Shown: in pieces, positions 39,301 through 54,300 of the stretch
Layout of the letters: each line of letters begins with the position of its first letter
Numbering within the stretch: position 1 is the stretch's first letter
NCBI RefSeq assembly: GCF_950295315.1
Contig: NC_080171.1
Coordinates: forward strand, 29,394,682 to 29,458,681
Origin: Erinaceus europaeus
Taxonomy: Eukaryota; Chordata; Mammalia; Eulipotyphla; Erinaceidae
DNA: 64,000 nt
Reading direction: 5' to 3'
Made by a program: the position numbers and the translations under genes
The notes under the pieces: generated by a model
What the model was told of the DNA's origin: nothing
Seen by the model: the letters and a program-made list of their open reading frames with translations, nothing else
The model's database searches: none

Positions 39301-42300
39301 TTTGTTTTTTTTTAATCTTTATTTATTGGATAGAGATATCTAGAAATCAAGAGGGAAGGGGGCTCTCGATAGAGAAGGCAAGAGACTGAGAGACACCCGC
39401 AGCCCAGCTTTACCACTTGCAAAGCTTTCCCCATGCAGGTAGGGGCTGGGGGGCTTGAGCACTGGTCCTTGCACGTTGCCACATGTGCACTCAACCAGGT
39501 GCTTCACCGCCTGGCCCCTCTACTCTTTATTCCCAATCCTCACTCCTACAAACCCAATCAAGAACATATCTCACCTAGCTTACTGAGAAACTAAAAAGAT
39601 TTTCCTACCTCCTGTTTATAACTCAATGCCTTCCACCAGAAAGGTCTTTCTAAGATACAAAAATAACGTTAGAGGGCTGGACAGTGGTGTACCTCAGGCC
39701 CTCACTCCCAACCTGCAGAAGCGAAGCTTTAAAGCAGTGAATCAGTCTGCAGGTGTCTTTCTCTCTCCCTATCTCCCCTTCACTACAGATCTGTTTTTAC
39801 CCAATAAAGTATTAAAAAGAAAAGGGGGAGGGGTAGGTGGTAGCACACCAGGTTAAGCACACATAGTATGAAACTCAAGAACCTGTGCAAGGATCCTGGT
39901 TCAAGCCCCTGGCTCACCACCTACAGGGGGGTTGCTTCTCAAGTGATGAAGCAGGTCTGCAGGTCTTTAACTCCCCCCCTCTTATCTTCCTCTCCTCTCA
40001 ATTTCTGTCATATCCAATAAAATGGGGGGGAAAAGCCTCTAGTATAGGCAATAACCCTGGGGGGGGGGACATTCATACACTGGTAACCAGTGAATATTTA
40101 GTAGATAAACAAAATATAATGTATTGAATTCAAAATAGATGGCTATAAAAGCAAAATGCAATACAAATGAAAATTTTCTCAAAAACAAGAGTCTAGAAAT
40201 GAGAGCCTAACAAGCATACAGAAGATCTGCTTTCTGGGAGTTGGGAGGTAGTGTAGTGGGTTAAGCACAGGTGGCGCAAAGTGCAAGGACCAGTGTAAAG
40301 GTCCTGGTTCAAGCCCTTGACTCCCCACCTGCAGAGGAGTCACTTCACAATCAGTGAAGCAGGTCTGCAGGTGTCTATCTTTCTCTCCTCCTCTCTCCAT
40401 TTCTCTGCCCTATCCAACAATGACGACATCAATAACAACAACAGTAATAACTACAACAATAAAACAACAAGGGCAACAAAAGGGAATAAATAAATATTTA
40501 AAAAAAAGAGAAAAAAGTTAAAAAAAAAAAAGATCTGCTTTCTGGGATAACTTGAGAATAAAAGGGGAACCCTGGACATATTATTATCTTGTTTGTCAAG
40601 AACAAGCTTTCTCACTCAGAAAATGAGAAAATCATTCCACATAAAAACATAAAAGGTGGGCGCCGGGCAATGGCACAGCAGGTTAAGTGCACATGGAACA
40701 AAGCACAAGGATCCTGGTTCAAGCCCCTGGCTTCCCATCTGCAGGGGTGTGGCTTCACAGGCGGTGAAGCAGGTCTGAAGATGTCTATCTTCCCCCCCCT
40801 CCCCGTCTTTCCCTCCTCTCTCCATTTCTCTGTCCTAACCAACAACAATGACAGCAATAACAATAATAATAACAACAGCAATGATAAACAAGGGCAGTAA
40901 AAAGGGAAAAAAAGTCTCCAGGAGTAGTGGATTCATAGTGCAGGCATCTAGCCGCAACAATAACCATGGAGGAAAAAGAAAAACAAAAAACATAAACTGT
41001 TATTACCTATAATACTTGTTCTGTTGACCATAGGTGTATCTTACTAGGTCAAGTGTTACATATAGTTCATGCTCAATGCTGGTATGTATATTTTTAAATG
41101 TAAATATTCATAGCTCTAAATTACCCAAGCATGTTATTTTAAATCTTACCAGACAGCAAAAACATGTATCCATTATTCCTATCAATTCAGGCAAGGAGAG
41201 GTCTTTAATTTTAATAGTGCCATCCTACGAAAGAGGGAAAATGACATATAAACAAAAAGATTTTTCTAAACTTCTGACCATGTACGGTTAACATTTTAAA
41301 ATAGAAATTCTCAGCATGTTTCCAAGGTTCATGGCTGTTCGTAGCCATGGGATCTCCAACTGCATGCAAGAATAGCCTGGAGAGACTTTGACAGCACAGG
41401 TCAGCATAATACCTGTAGCTGCCACTCAACTTTCCTATATTTCACAACATGGGCTTTGATGCCTTTCTCTTGGATTTTCACCAGTTTCAGTTAAAATGAG
41501 TGTAAATTTTAACTTATTCAGCAGGTTTCTTAGCAGTGTCGATACTGAAGATTGTGACAGAGACCAGTTGCTGGAGTTTTGCTTTATAGTAAGACCTGTT
41601 GCCAGTAAAGCGATCTTCATCTGCTCCTAGGATGTACTCTGCAGTACAGAGGAAGAGAATCAAAAGGAACCAAGCTGAGACAAGGACAAGTGGCAGGGGT
41701 TACAATGGCCACAGTCTTAAGGTTTGAAGATTGATCCCCAGCATCCCATCTTTCTCTGGTGTTGATAAAGATAAAATTTAAAAATAAAATAAAATAAAAT
41801 AAAATAGAAATTCTAAGAAAATTATCTTAGCACCTACTAACATGTTAAATTAATTCTGTATTCCTAAAAATAACATCTTATACAGGTTTTCAATAAGAAA
41901 AATCAAAACCTCTCTAGTTTGAAAACATAAAAGATCTTTATAAAGAGTCAAACCACTGTACATAGTACAAAGCTCAAGGACCCTTACAAAGATCCCAGTT
42001 TGAGTCCCTGGCTTACCACCTGCAGGAGGGTGGCTTCACAAGTGGTGAAGCAGGTCTTCAGGTGTCTGTCTTCCTCTCCCCTTCTCTGTCTTCTCTTCCT
42101 CTCTCAATTTCTCTGTCATATTTAAGAAAATGAAAAAAAAAAAAAAAGAAAAAGAACTGGCCACTGGGAGCAGTGGATTTGTAGTGCCAGCACCAAGCCT
42201 CAGTGATAACCCCAGAGAAAAAATAATGAGTCAAACCACCAATATTTTATCTTATCTAATCTTTATTTATTTGATAGAGACAGCCAGAAGTCAAGATAGA

Positions 42301-45300
42301 AGGGGAGATAGAAAAGGAGAGAGATGAGAGTAGGGCAGTAGTGCAGAAGTTTAAGCACACGTGGCGCAAAGCGCAAGGACCAGCATAAGGATCCCGGTTT
42401 GAGCCCCCAGCTTCCCACTTGCAGGGGAGTCACTTCACAGGCGGTGAAGCAGGTCTGCAGGTGTCTATCTTTCTCCTTTTTGTCTTCCCCATCTCTCTCC
42501 ATCCTATCCAACAACATCAACAACAACAATAACACAACAAAGGCAATGAAATAAATAAATATTTATAAAAAAATAAAGGGAGAGAGACACCTGGAGCACT
42601 GCTTCACCACTTGCAAAGCTTTCCCCCTTGTAGGTGGGGACTAGGGGCTTGGACCCAAGTCCTCATGTATTACAACATGCCACCAGCTGGTTCCCTACCA
42701 GATATTTTAAAACCACAGTTCAAATTAGCTTTCAATGTTTTAAAAAATATTTTCTTTGTTGAATAGAGAAATCAATAGGGGTGGTCCGGGAGATGGTACA
42801 GTGGATAAACATTGAATTCTCAAGCATGAGATCCGGAGTTCAATCCCTGGCAGCACATGTACAAGGGTGATGTCTGGTTCTTTCTCTCTCCTCTTGTCTT
42901 CCTCATGAATAAATAAATTAATTAATCAATTATTTTTTTAAAAGAATTTATTTATTCATGAGAAAGATAGGAGGAGAGAAAGAACCAGCCATCACTCTGG
43001 TACATGTGCTGCCAGAGATCGACTCAGGACCTCATGCTTAAGATTCTGGTGCCTTAGCCACTGTGTCACCTCCCAGACCACTAATTATTTTTTTAAAAAA
43101 GAGAGAAATCAATAGGGAAAGGGAGACAGAAAGGGGGAGACGACACCTGTAGCGCTACTTCACTGCTTGTGGTGCTTTTCCCCCACAAGTGGGGACTGGT
43201 GGCTTGAACCCAGGGGCTTTCTCACACTGTAACTAACATGTGTGCCCAATCAGGTGCATCACCACCCAGCCTAGTTTTCAGTATTAATATGCATCAGGTA
43301 ATGAAACTATCTACTAAGTAAAAATATATATAAAATAACAAACATTAAGTTGATTATACATGTATACATTTTTTACAGTATTTAATTACTTTATAAATCT
43401 CACATCATAAAATATGCAAGATGAAAATGAACAACTATGAATTTCTACTTCAATTCTCACTAAGTAAATTTCTAAATCAATACTGTAAGAATTTTGCTTT
43501 TATGGGGCCTCCTAGAGGAGACAGGAGCAAAAGAAGGCACAGCTATGGTGATTTGTGTACGTAATCTTATGATTTTATAAGCCATTATTAAACCACTAAT
43601 TAAAATTTTAAAAGAATTTGACTCAATACATTAACATTCAATTTTACAATCACTAAGGTATTTGACTATTCAAAGGCTATTATAAATTAATTCTTAAATA
43701 ATGCACACAAATCTAGTCCAACCTTTTTTTCCTCCCTTTATTGGTGGGATTAATGGTTTACAGTTGACAGTAAAATACAGTAATTTGTAGATGTGTAACA
43801 TTTCTCAGTCTTCCACATAGTAAAATAACCTACCCACCCTCGCAGGACCTCCTCTGTCATCTTGTTCCAGAACCTGAACACTCCCTCCATTGGAATCTTT
43901 TACTCTGGTGCAATACAGTACAACCTTTACCAAAGACTTCAAGCAATACATTTTCAGACTTCAAAAGAAAAAGAAACATGATCACTACCTTGATAGCTTG
44001 TTCAAAATTGAGAACTTTCCGATTAACTTGGTTTCCAATCATGCCAGCATCCATCTTTGGATCCATCATTTCAATGGCAGACATGGCTTCAAAAAGACCA
44101 AATCTGCAAATAAAGAAATTGATCCCACAAAATGTTTTTTTAACCTTATTTATTTATTTTCACCAGAGCACTGCTCAGCTCTGGCTTATGGTGGAGCTTG
44201 GGATTGAACCTGGGACTTTCATGCTTCCTCAGGCATGAAAGTCTTTTTGCGCAGCCATTATGCTGTCTGCCCAGCCAAAGGCCAGGAACCTTATGTTTGA
44301 CCTTCTGGGAACAGTCTGTTCTCCATTCCAGGACCCCCACAAATGTCTCTGTTGTTGTTTTTACCAGAGCACTGATCAGCTCTGGCTTATGGTGGTGCAA
44401 GGGATTGACCTAGGACTTCAGAGCCTCAGGTGTGACAGTCTGTCTGCACAACCATTATGCTTTCTACCCCAGACCCAACAGTATATTTTTAAACCTGTAA
44501 ACTTACTGGATTCCCACACTGGTATAAAAAAATTATTACTTTATATTACAGTACCATATGTGTTTAGTCTTCCCAACTTGTATCAACTTTGTTTTGATGA
44601 AATAATCTACTTCTAACAATTAATAGTAAGTCAGCCACTGGGAGCAGTGGATTCATCATGCAGGCATGAGGTCCTGGCCCCAGCTAAAACCCTAGTAGCA
44701 ATTAAATCAAACAAACCCCCATCAAATAATACAAAACAAAATTATAAAAGTTATTTTTTTTTGGGGGGGAGGTCATAAATAAAATAAAACTTTAGTACTC
44801 TTCCTATACTGTTGGTGGAACTGTAATGTGATACAGATGTTCTTGTATTTTTTGTTGTTAATACTGATCTAAAAAGATTATTTATGGGGGGCCAGCATTA
44901 GCGCAGTGGGTTAGGCGTACATAGCGTGAAGTGCAAGGATCCCGGCGTGAGGCCCCTGGCTCCCCACCTGCAGGAGGGTTGCTTCACAAGCGGTGAAGCG
45001 GGTCTGCAGGTGTGTTTCTCTCCCCCTCTCTCCATTTCTCTCTGTCCTATCCAACAACACCAGCAATGACAATAACAGTAATAAGAACAACAAGGGCAAC
45101 AAAGACAACAAAAATGGGGGGTATGGCCCCCAGGAGCAGTGGATTTGTAGTGCAGGCACTGAGCCCCAGTGATAAATCTGGAGGCAAAAAAAAAAAAATT
45201 TATGAGTGAGAGAGAAAACCATAGTCTCACACTGCTTAGAGACTCACACTTGGAAACTCAGCACTTTTAATACTGCATCATTGCCTCTTGGGCCATTTAA

Positions 45301-48300
45301 CTGTCATTATTTTTCTTCCCATCAAGACTTCACACCTAAGAGATCTTACCACTTCCTGACATCTTTTCTTTCCCCCTATATAAAAAGTAAAAAGGAGGGG
45401 CTGGGTGGTGGCACACCTGGCTGAGTGTACATATTACAATGCACAAGGATCCAGGTTCAAGCCCTGGATCCCCACTTGCAGGGGAAAGCTCTGCAGTGGT
45501 GAAAAAGTGTTGCAGGTGTCACTCTGTCTCTCTCTCTCTCTTTTTCCCTATCTTCCTCTTCCCTCTTGATTTCTGACTGCCTCTGTCCAATAAATAAAAA
45601 TAACAGTAAAAAAATAAATCATTAAAGAGAAGCAGAGAGTGAAAAGGAGAGAGCACCATACTGCCTCACTGCTTGTGAAGCTTCCCCTGTGCATAGTGTT
45701 CCCATGTAGTGTTTGGTAGTTCCAACCCAGGTCCTTACCTACCAAGGTGAATTATCTCCTGGTGATACAGACTTTTGCGATGGAATTTTGGCTAATTCCA
45801 TTAAAATCTAGTTTTAAATCCATTAAAAATCATTTTACTTCTAGGATCCTAAATTTACTTGCACATGCATATATAGAAAGAGCCTGACAGAAACGCCTTC
45901 AATTTTCTCATTACCAAGAAAATGTTGTAATGTAAATATTCAAAATTAGGGATACCATAAAATAAATCACGAAAGTTATTTTATGAGATACAAGGCAACA
46001 GTTAAAAATAAACAGGTAAACCTATGACATGCTAACAACAACAAAAAATCTCTATAAACTACATTGAATGAGAAAGGAATCTGTAGAGTAATACACTGTA
46101 AATAATCTCTTACAACTATTTTTACAGATTTTATACACTTGTATATAAATGTATCTTTTGTAGAGCTAGAAGGCCATGCAGCAATCTGATAACTTGTAAC
46201 CTTGATGATCTCTGAACAAAAAAGCAGAAAATAATATGGGAGGGCAGAGTTAGGGAAAGTTTTTGGTTATCTGTGAAGTTTACATTGACTAAGAAAACAA
46301 AAAACAAAGTAATCATGGGTCTTTTATATAACAATGATGATTTAGTGACCTAAAAATCTTCGATCACCAATTAGCTGCCTAATAAGAAAAAGTGCTACAT
46401 ATTACCAAGCGCAAGGACCCAGGTTATATTCTTTCTGTAATTAATTACAGCATCAAAATGATATTCTACAGTGTTTCTCAAAAGGGTGGCCCAGAATTTG
46501 TGGCACCAACCTCATCTGAGAATTAATTAGAAATGCAGCCAGGGTTCCACACACCACACCTAATCAGCAACTCTGGGGAGGTGGGGTCCAGCAGGCTGTG
46601 TTAAACAGCCCTTTAAACAATTCTGATTCACACTAAAATTTGAAAATATCTTAATTATCAGGTTCTATTTCCCTTGCCCCTAATGTCTAATCTTGTCTAC
46701 TTACTAACTTTAAGCTTTATATTCCTTGGCTGAAAACAGTCTGAGGCTGGAGAGCTCTATCACCAGGTAGAGTGTATGCCCTGTGATGCATGTGGCTCAG
46801 GTAAGAACAAAGGCACCAAAAAAGATAAAAACAAACATATAATAATAGTAATAAAAGAACAGAGGCACCACACAGGAAATACTACAGGACTGGCAAGAAA
46901 CTCTGGTGCTGTGGTATCTCTCCCTCTATCTGCATAAAAAAAGGAGGATGGGGGGAGGCAGTTATACACTGGGTTAAGTGCACATAGTCTGAAGCGCAAG
47001 GATTCCAGTTCAAGCCCCCACTTCCCCACCTGCAGGGGAGCTGCTTTACAAGCAGTGAAGCAGGTCTGCAGGTGTCTCTTTTCTTTTCTTTTAAACCACA
47101 GCATTGCTTAACTCTGGTTTATGGTGGTGCTGCGATTAAACCTGGGACTTTGGAGCTTCAGGCAGGAGAGTCTCTTTGCATAACCATTATGTTAGCTACC
47201 CTCTGTCTTATCTAGCCCTACTATCTTATCTTTCTCTTGCTCTCTATCATCCCCTCCTCTTTCAATTTCTGTGTCCTATCCAATAAGAACAAAAATGGGG
47301 AAAAATGGCCACCAGGAGCAGTGGTACTGAGCCCCAGCAATAATCCAGGAGACCAAAAAAAAAAAAACAAAAAAAGGATTGGCTTTGCCATGCCCAGGTA
47401 ACTAGGTTCAAGCCCAGGCCCCAACACAATGGAGGAAAGTGTCAGTACTATATGGTGTCTCCCTGCCCTCAGTGTTTCTCTGTCTAAAAAAAGTCAGCAG
47501 GAAGGTCCTGTAACGGTGAAGTCACAATGTACAAGGCTTCAGCTCTTCTCCACCCCAAACTGAGGCCATCTACAGGACTATACTATAACCAAATGGGGCT
47601 TCCATCACACTGGAGGAAGCTTCAGTGCTGTGGTTTCTCCCTCTCCCCTCTGTTTAGATGGTGAGAAAAAAAAAAAAACAACTAAAACTGTCCCAGAGCA
47701 ATGAAGTCCCACTGACAATAATAAAAATATAAAATCAAAAACTTCCTTTTATTTAACCTTTCTAAGAATTTTCCTTTTAAAAGACATATATTTTTATTTA
47801 TATTGGCAGAGACAGAGAGAAACAGAGGGAAGGGGGAGACTGAGAGGGGCCAGGTGGTGGTATACCTGGTAGAGTGCACGTTACAATGCACAAGACCCGG
47901 GTTTCACCCCCAGTCCCCGCCTACAAGGAGATAGCTTCACAAGTGGTGAAGCAGTCCTGCTGGCCAGTGTCCCTCTATCTCCCACCTCCTCTCAATTTCT
48001 GGTTGTCTCTATCCAATAATTAAATAAAGATAATTAAAAGGTGGGGGTATGGCATGAGACAGATATACCTGCACCACTGCTTCACCACTCCTAAAGTTCC
48101 TCCCCCCCCTGCAGCCAGGAACCAGGGACTTGAACCTGGGTCCTTGCACTGTAATGTGTGTACTCAACCAGGTGCACCACTGCCTAGCCCCATATATAGA
48201 TTTTTCAATCTAGTTTAATTCAGTCATTTAGTTACCTTTCTCTGGCCATCAACGAGCCTATAACAAAAAATACGAACGAAAACTTTTCTTCAAGAAATTC

Positions 48301-51300
48301 CAAGTCCTGTAAATCCTCCCTCATGGAAAAAAGTCTCTCCAGGCACAGCCACTTTATTGGTACACTAGGATTAGCTCTCTCTGAATAGCTGATCAACTTT
48401 AAAAATATGATTCATTTCACATGTTTATCTTTGAAATGTGAAGTTACTCCAAGTTCAAGGAATACTACTACAAAGAAGAAAAAAGTGATGGGAAAAGTAC
48501 ACAGCACAATTCCAAAGAACACAAATACTTACAGCTTATCATGAAGCAGTTCTCCCAACTTTAATTCTAAAACAAAGAAACAAAATAAATATTATAGTTA
48601 TACTTAGATTTTAATTCTAAGTGGAATAAAATAATAGAATCTGAAAAACATGCTTAATTACTTAAAAGTAAGGATTTTATATATGTATATACCTAGTGGA
48701 CAACTAATTCATGACATGAGGCAGTTCAGAACACTAAATGGAGAAAGCAGAATCTTTTTCAATAAACAGGTTGGGAAAAACTGGGTTGAAATGTACAGAA
48801 GATTCTAACAGGATTGCAACATTATCACCTTGCACAGAAGTTTTAATTCCAGATGGATCAAAGATTTGATCCTTAGACTAGAAACCACCAAATGCAGAGA
48901 AGAAAACACTGGCAGAACACTCCACAGTATCGCTGAAGGCGTGAGTCCAACAGCAAGGAAAGCCAAAGCAAAAACAAGCCAGTAGGACTACATCAAACTG
49001 AAAAACTGCACAGAAAAAGAAACCATCAGCAAAACAAAGAGACACCCACTAAACAAGATCTTGACATACTATACATCAAACAAAGGACTAAAAGTAAGCA
49101 AAGTATATCAAGAACTAACAAAACCCAGCAACAACAAAATCAAACCACCCCATTAAAAAATGAGGTGACAACATGAGCAGGCTTTTCACCAAAGAATACA
49201 TTTATATGGTAAACAAACATGAAAAAATGTTTACCAGTCACTAGTTAAGAGAAATGCAAATAAAGACAACAATGAGATACCACTTGATACCTTTCTACAT
49301 TAAAAAAGACAAAGACAGCAAATGCTGGTGAGGTGAGGTAGGAAAAAGGAATACTTTAAAAAAAATTTTTTTTCTATTTACTTATTCCCTTTTGTTGCTC
49401 TTGTTATTTTATTGTAGTTATTGTTGTTATTGATGTCATTGTTATTAGATAGAACAGAGAGAAATGGGGAAAGATGGGGAAGACAGAGAGGGGGAGAGAA
49501 AGATAAGACACCCGCAGACCTGCTTCACTGATTGTGAAGTGACTCCCCTGCAGGTGGGGAGCCGGGGGCTCGAACCAGGATCCTTATGCTGGTCCTTGCG
49601 CTTTGCGCCATGTGCGCTTAACCCGAGCTACCACCCAACTCCCCAAAAGAAATACTTCTGTACTGTTATTGGGACTGTAAATTGGTTCAACCCCTGTGGG
49701 AAATAGTTTCAAGTATCCTCAGAACATTAGAAATGGACCTACGATCTGACAAATCCTTTCCCAGGTATTTATTCAAAGAAAACAAAAGCATCTACCTGAA
49801 GAGCTCTATGTACACCTATGTTCATAGCAAACTGAACTAACAATCAAAAACACTCTTATAAATTATCAATGCAAACTAGGATTTGGTATGGCACCACAGA
49901 TGTGAGCAGTTTGGGTCTTAGCCTACTGTGAAGGAGTTTTTCTAAAAAATTAGTGAGGAAGATAAAAAGCTTTCAAATATATCACCGGTGATCTGATCAA
50001 CATCATCATCAAATATTATGTAATCTCTGAGAAATTATAATGTGTACTCATGAGAAGATGAGAGTCAAGAAGGTAAGTCATTGTCTTACCACTACTAAGA
50101 AATAGTTTTGGCTTTACATACCCTGCTGAAGTGGTCTTGGGAATCCTAGATTCCCAATGGTTAAATCAAACCACTGAACGAACAATTAAAAAAAGATTGC
50201 ACTTAAAGTTATGTCACTCAGAGCAGAAGAAAAACATAGAAGAGTTGATGGTGTAAGCTTTTTAAATAGTAAACTATCTTTTAATTTTATTCTTGCTTTC
50301 ATCTAAGGTGTGTACAGGGTTGTGTTAAAAAAAAAAGTTTTTGTGGGTCTTAGAATTTCACATTTGACTGAAGACACATCTTTTTGCCTTGAAAATGAAC
50401 AAGTCTTAACTTGTGGCTAGAGTTTGGGTGTGCACCAATACTGGCAGTGGAGCCAAGAAATGGTGTACATGATTGAGAGCACACATTACCATGCACAAGG
50501 ACCTGGATTTTAGCTCCCATTCCCCATTTACAGTGGGGAAGCTTCATGAGTGGTGAAGCAGGGCTGCAAGGTATCTCTCTATCCCTATCTCCTCTTTTCC
50601 TCTTGATTTCTCTCTGTCCTATCAAAAAAAAAGAAAGAAAGAAACATAAAAGGAAAAAAAAAAAGAGTACTTGAAGCAAATTCTCATGAACAAATGTAAT
50701 CAACAGGACAGAATAAACCAAAAGTATGCACAGAGCACATGCATTTTTGTCATTTTTATAAATGAGCTCATTTGTAAACTAGCATTAGAATTTTGAATGA
50801 GACGTCAACATATAAATGATGGCTAAGTTCACAGTGATGAATCTTGTGATGGATCTATGCAATCTGTGCTAAAGCTGAAATCTCTATCAATAACTACCGG
50901 TGGTGGTTTGGTTTGGTTTGGTTTTGGTCTGTTTTACTTTTGACAAGAACACCACTTTGACTGACTTACAGGATATGTTAGAGAGATGGGGAAGGGAACC
51001 CCGGTTTTAGCCCCAGCTCCCCACCTGTAGGGGTCCACTTTATAAGCAGTGAGGCAGGTCTACAGGTGTCTTTCTCTCCGTCTCCTTTCCCTCTCTCAAT
51101 ATCTCTGTCCTAGCGAATAAAAAATTAGGAAGGCTTAAAAAAAGTATATAACCTGGGACCTCTTGTATCCAAGTCCTGTGCACTACAACTACATGTTTCC
51201 ACAGCCCCAGATACCCTTGTTATAACGATATTTGAACAGATCAAAGTCTTGGGTAATGGTGTTCAGTTGAACCAGATTATTCTCTCATGTAATTTCACTA

Positions 51301-54300
51301 ATACAGGATTTTTTAAAAAGAAAGATATAAACCCCCAGAGAAAGGGGGTGACAAATAAAACTAGGAAAACTTTCCGAGAGAAGGACTAGTAGATTCCTAG
51401 CAAATCCAAGAAAACTGAACCCTAAAACCAACAGTGAAGCAGATCAAAAACAAGCCGATTTACTCTTGAGAGTGAGTTGAGGGAAGCTAAAATACTGAGT
51501 GAGCAGTCAGAATGTCCAGAGCCCTGCCATAACTATCACAGCAGGGTAATTGCCCTCATTCTTAGCAATATTGAAGACTTTATTTATTTATTTATTTATT
51601 TTTTTATAAAGAAGGTAAAGCAAAGTCTCCAGACACATAACGTTATTTGAAGGGCAGGGTACAGTACTGGTAGGGGGATAATAAGTGAATATGTGAAAAC
51701 CTCACACTCCTCTACCACTGTTCAATCAGCCAAGTCAGGTCTTCAACCTCAATGCAGGTCAGATAATTTTCTTTTCTTTTCTTTTTTTGCCTCCGGGGTT
51801 ATCACTGGGGCTCAATGCCTGCACTACAATCCACTGCTCCTGGAGGCCATCTTTCTCATTCTTGTGGCCCTTGTTGTTATTATTGTTATTGTTGTCACTG
51901 CTATTGTTGTTGTTGGATAGGACCAAGAGAAATCAAGAGAAGAGGGAAAGACAGAGAGGGGGAGAGAAAGACAGACACCTGCAGACCTGCTTCACCATTT
52001 GTGAAGTGACTCCCCTATAGGTGGGGAGCCAGGGGCTCGCCAGGATCCTTACGCCGGTCCTTGCACTTCGCCAAAAGGACTGCAGGTGTCTGTCTTTCTT
52101 TCCCCCTCTCTGTTTCTCTCTGTCCTATCCAACAACAACGAGGGCAATGACAACAACAATAATAATAACAACAATAATAAACAAGGACAACAAAGGGGAA
52201 AAATAGCCTCCAGGAGCAGTGGATTCTAGTGCAGGCACCGAGACCCAGCAATGACCCTGGAGGCCAAAAAAAAAAAAAAAAAAAATCAGAAAATCTTACA
52301 GAGATAAAAACATGTTATGGCAAAATAGTCCACTTGGATAGTGTACCTTCTTTACCATGTGTGCAACCAAGTGTTCAAGCCCAGGACCTTGCTGCATTGG
52401 AGGCAGCTTCTGTGCTGTGCTGTCTGTCCCTCTCTCCCTCTGCTTCTGTATGAAAAAGTCCATCTGTAGCAAAGAAGCCCTGGTAACTACACAAACACAG
52501 ATGGTACTTAAAGTGGCACAGCGACTGGAGCTTTGGACTCAAAAGAACAAGATCCCAAGTTCAATTCCCAGCATTGCATGTGCCAGAGTGATGCTCTGAC
52601 TCTCTCTTGTGATAAATACTTAAAACACACACACACACACACACACACTAGAAAGTTTCGTTAAGTAGTGGCCTGGGAGACGGCATAGTGACAGAATTCT
52701 TGACTTACAAGTAAGATGTCCCGAGTTCGGGAATTGGGCGGTAGTGCAGCAGGTTAAGTGCACATGGAGCAAAGTGCAAGGACCAGCGTAAGGATCCTGG
52801 TGCGAGCCCCCGGCTCCCCATCTGCAGGGAGGTTGCTTCAAAGGTGGTGAAGCAGGTCTGCAGGTGTCTGTCTTTCTCTCCCCCTCTCTCCATTTCTCTC
52901 TGTCCTATCTAACAACGGTGGCATCAATAACAACAACAATAACTACAGCAACAATAAAGAGACAACAAGGGCAACAAGAAGGAAAATAAATAAATAAATC
53001 AAATAAAAAACAATGTTTTGAGTTCAATCCTGGCACCATATATATCAGAGTATGGATCTGGCATGAATAAAATATATCTTAAAAAAAAAAAAAAGAGGTT
53101 TGGGAAATGAAGTTGAGAATCTTGGTCCACTCAAACAGAAAATATCATAAAACTGGATGATCATTTATATCTCACAGCTTTGGAAGTTTAGAAGTCTAAG
53201 ATTAAACACTTTCTGCCGTTATCTCACAAAGCAGAAAGGACAAGAGGACCCCATGAAATCTCTTTTATAACATTCATGTGGCTCCACACTTCTAGCCAAA
53301 GCATCTGCACATACCCCCATCCCTCACTAATACCATTATAAGATTAGGTGCTAAGTTTCGTATGATTTTAGAGGGCACAAACTATTTGCTCCATTTCACC
53401 AAGGAAAAAAGACATAGACATGGAAAACAGACAAAAAAAATATTAAAAAAAAAAAACACAGAAAACATGGGCCAGGTGGCATGTACCTGGTTGAATGCAC
53501 ATGTTACAATGTGCAAGGACCTGGGTTCAAGCCCCCAGACCCCACCTGACGGGGAACGCTTCACAAGTGGTGAAGCAGGGCTGCAGGTGTCCATTTCTCT
53601 CCCTATCACTCTCTTCCTCTTAATTTTTGGTTGTCTCTATCCAATAAATAAAGATAATAATAAAATACTGAGTCAACTGAAGTGGAGTTAATTAGAAGAG
53701 AATAGAGAGGTGAATCTAGGGGCCAGGCGGTGGCGCAGCTGGTTAAGCACACACATTACAGTGTACAAGGACCCAGGTTCAAGCCTCTGGTCCCTACCTG
53801 TAGGGGGGGAAGCTTCTTGAGTGGTAAAGTAGGGCTGCAGGGCTCTCTCTGTATCTTCTCCTCTCTCCCCTTCTCAATTTCTCGGTCTCTATCCAACAAA
53901 AAGTAAATAAATAAATGTAAAAAAAAAAAAGAGGTGAATCTTAGGTTGTTTGCTCTGAGAAGTGCTCACTGGGAAGAGAACATTTAAGTGGTCTGGAGGA
54001 AGCCAACTTTGTGAAGAACTCGAGATGCAAAGCAATTTAAGCACAGAAAAAAGAAACTATACCAAGGTCTAGAGTTTGAGGAAGACACCACTTCTGGTAC
54101 GTTTGATGAGGTAAGAATGATGCTGAGACTAAATCATTTGCAGTATTATAAAAAGTCTGGGGATGGTGAGGAGGCGGGCGGTAGCACACCGGGTTAAGCG
54201 CACGTGGTGCAAAGCGTAAGGACCGGCCTAAGGATCCTGGTTCAAATCCCCGGCTCCCCATCTGCAGGGGCGTCGCTTCACAGGCAGTGAAGCAGGTCTG

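Larger units (their letters stand above)
42740..43275 (-). mobile_element. SINE-B hosting a nested SINE-C pair
   Basis: The tail side is at 42740-42780; the body resumes AGAGAAATCAATAGGGAAAG at 43102 and ends CACCACCCAGCCT. Confidence 0.9.

Noticed and set aside
40420..40470. Repeating CAA units with unique spacers that look array-like
   Set aside because: They are SINE-A tails, not CRISPR; the genome is mammalian and repeats lack regular spacing.
48200..48532. Possible extra exon next to the 34-bp exon
   Set aside because: No open frame with flanking splice sites in the right phase was found; the joined protein already matches the family without a gap.
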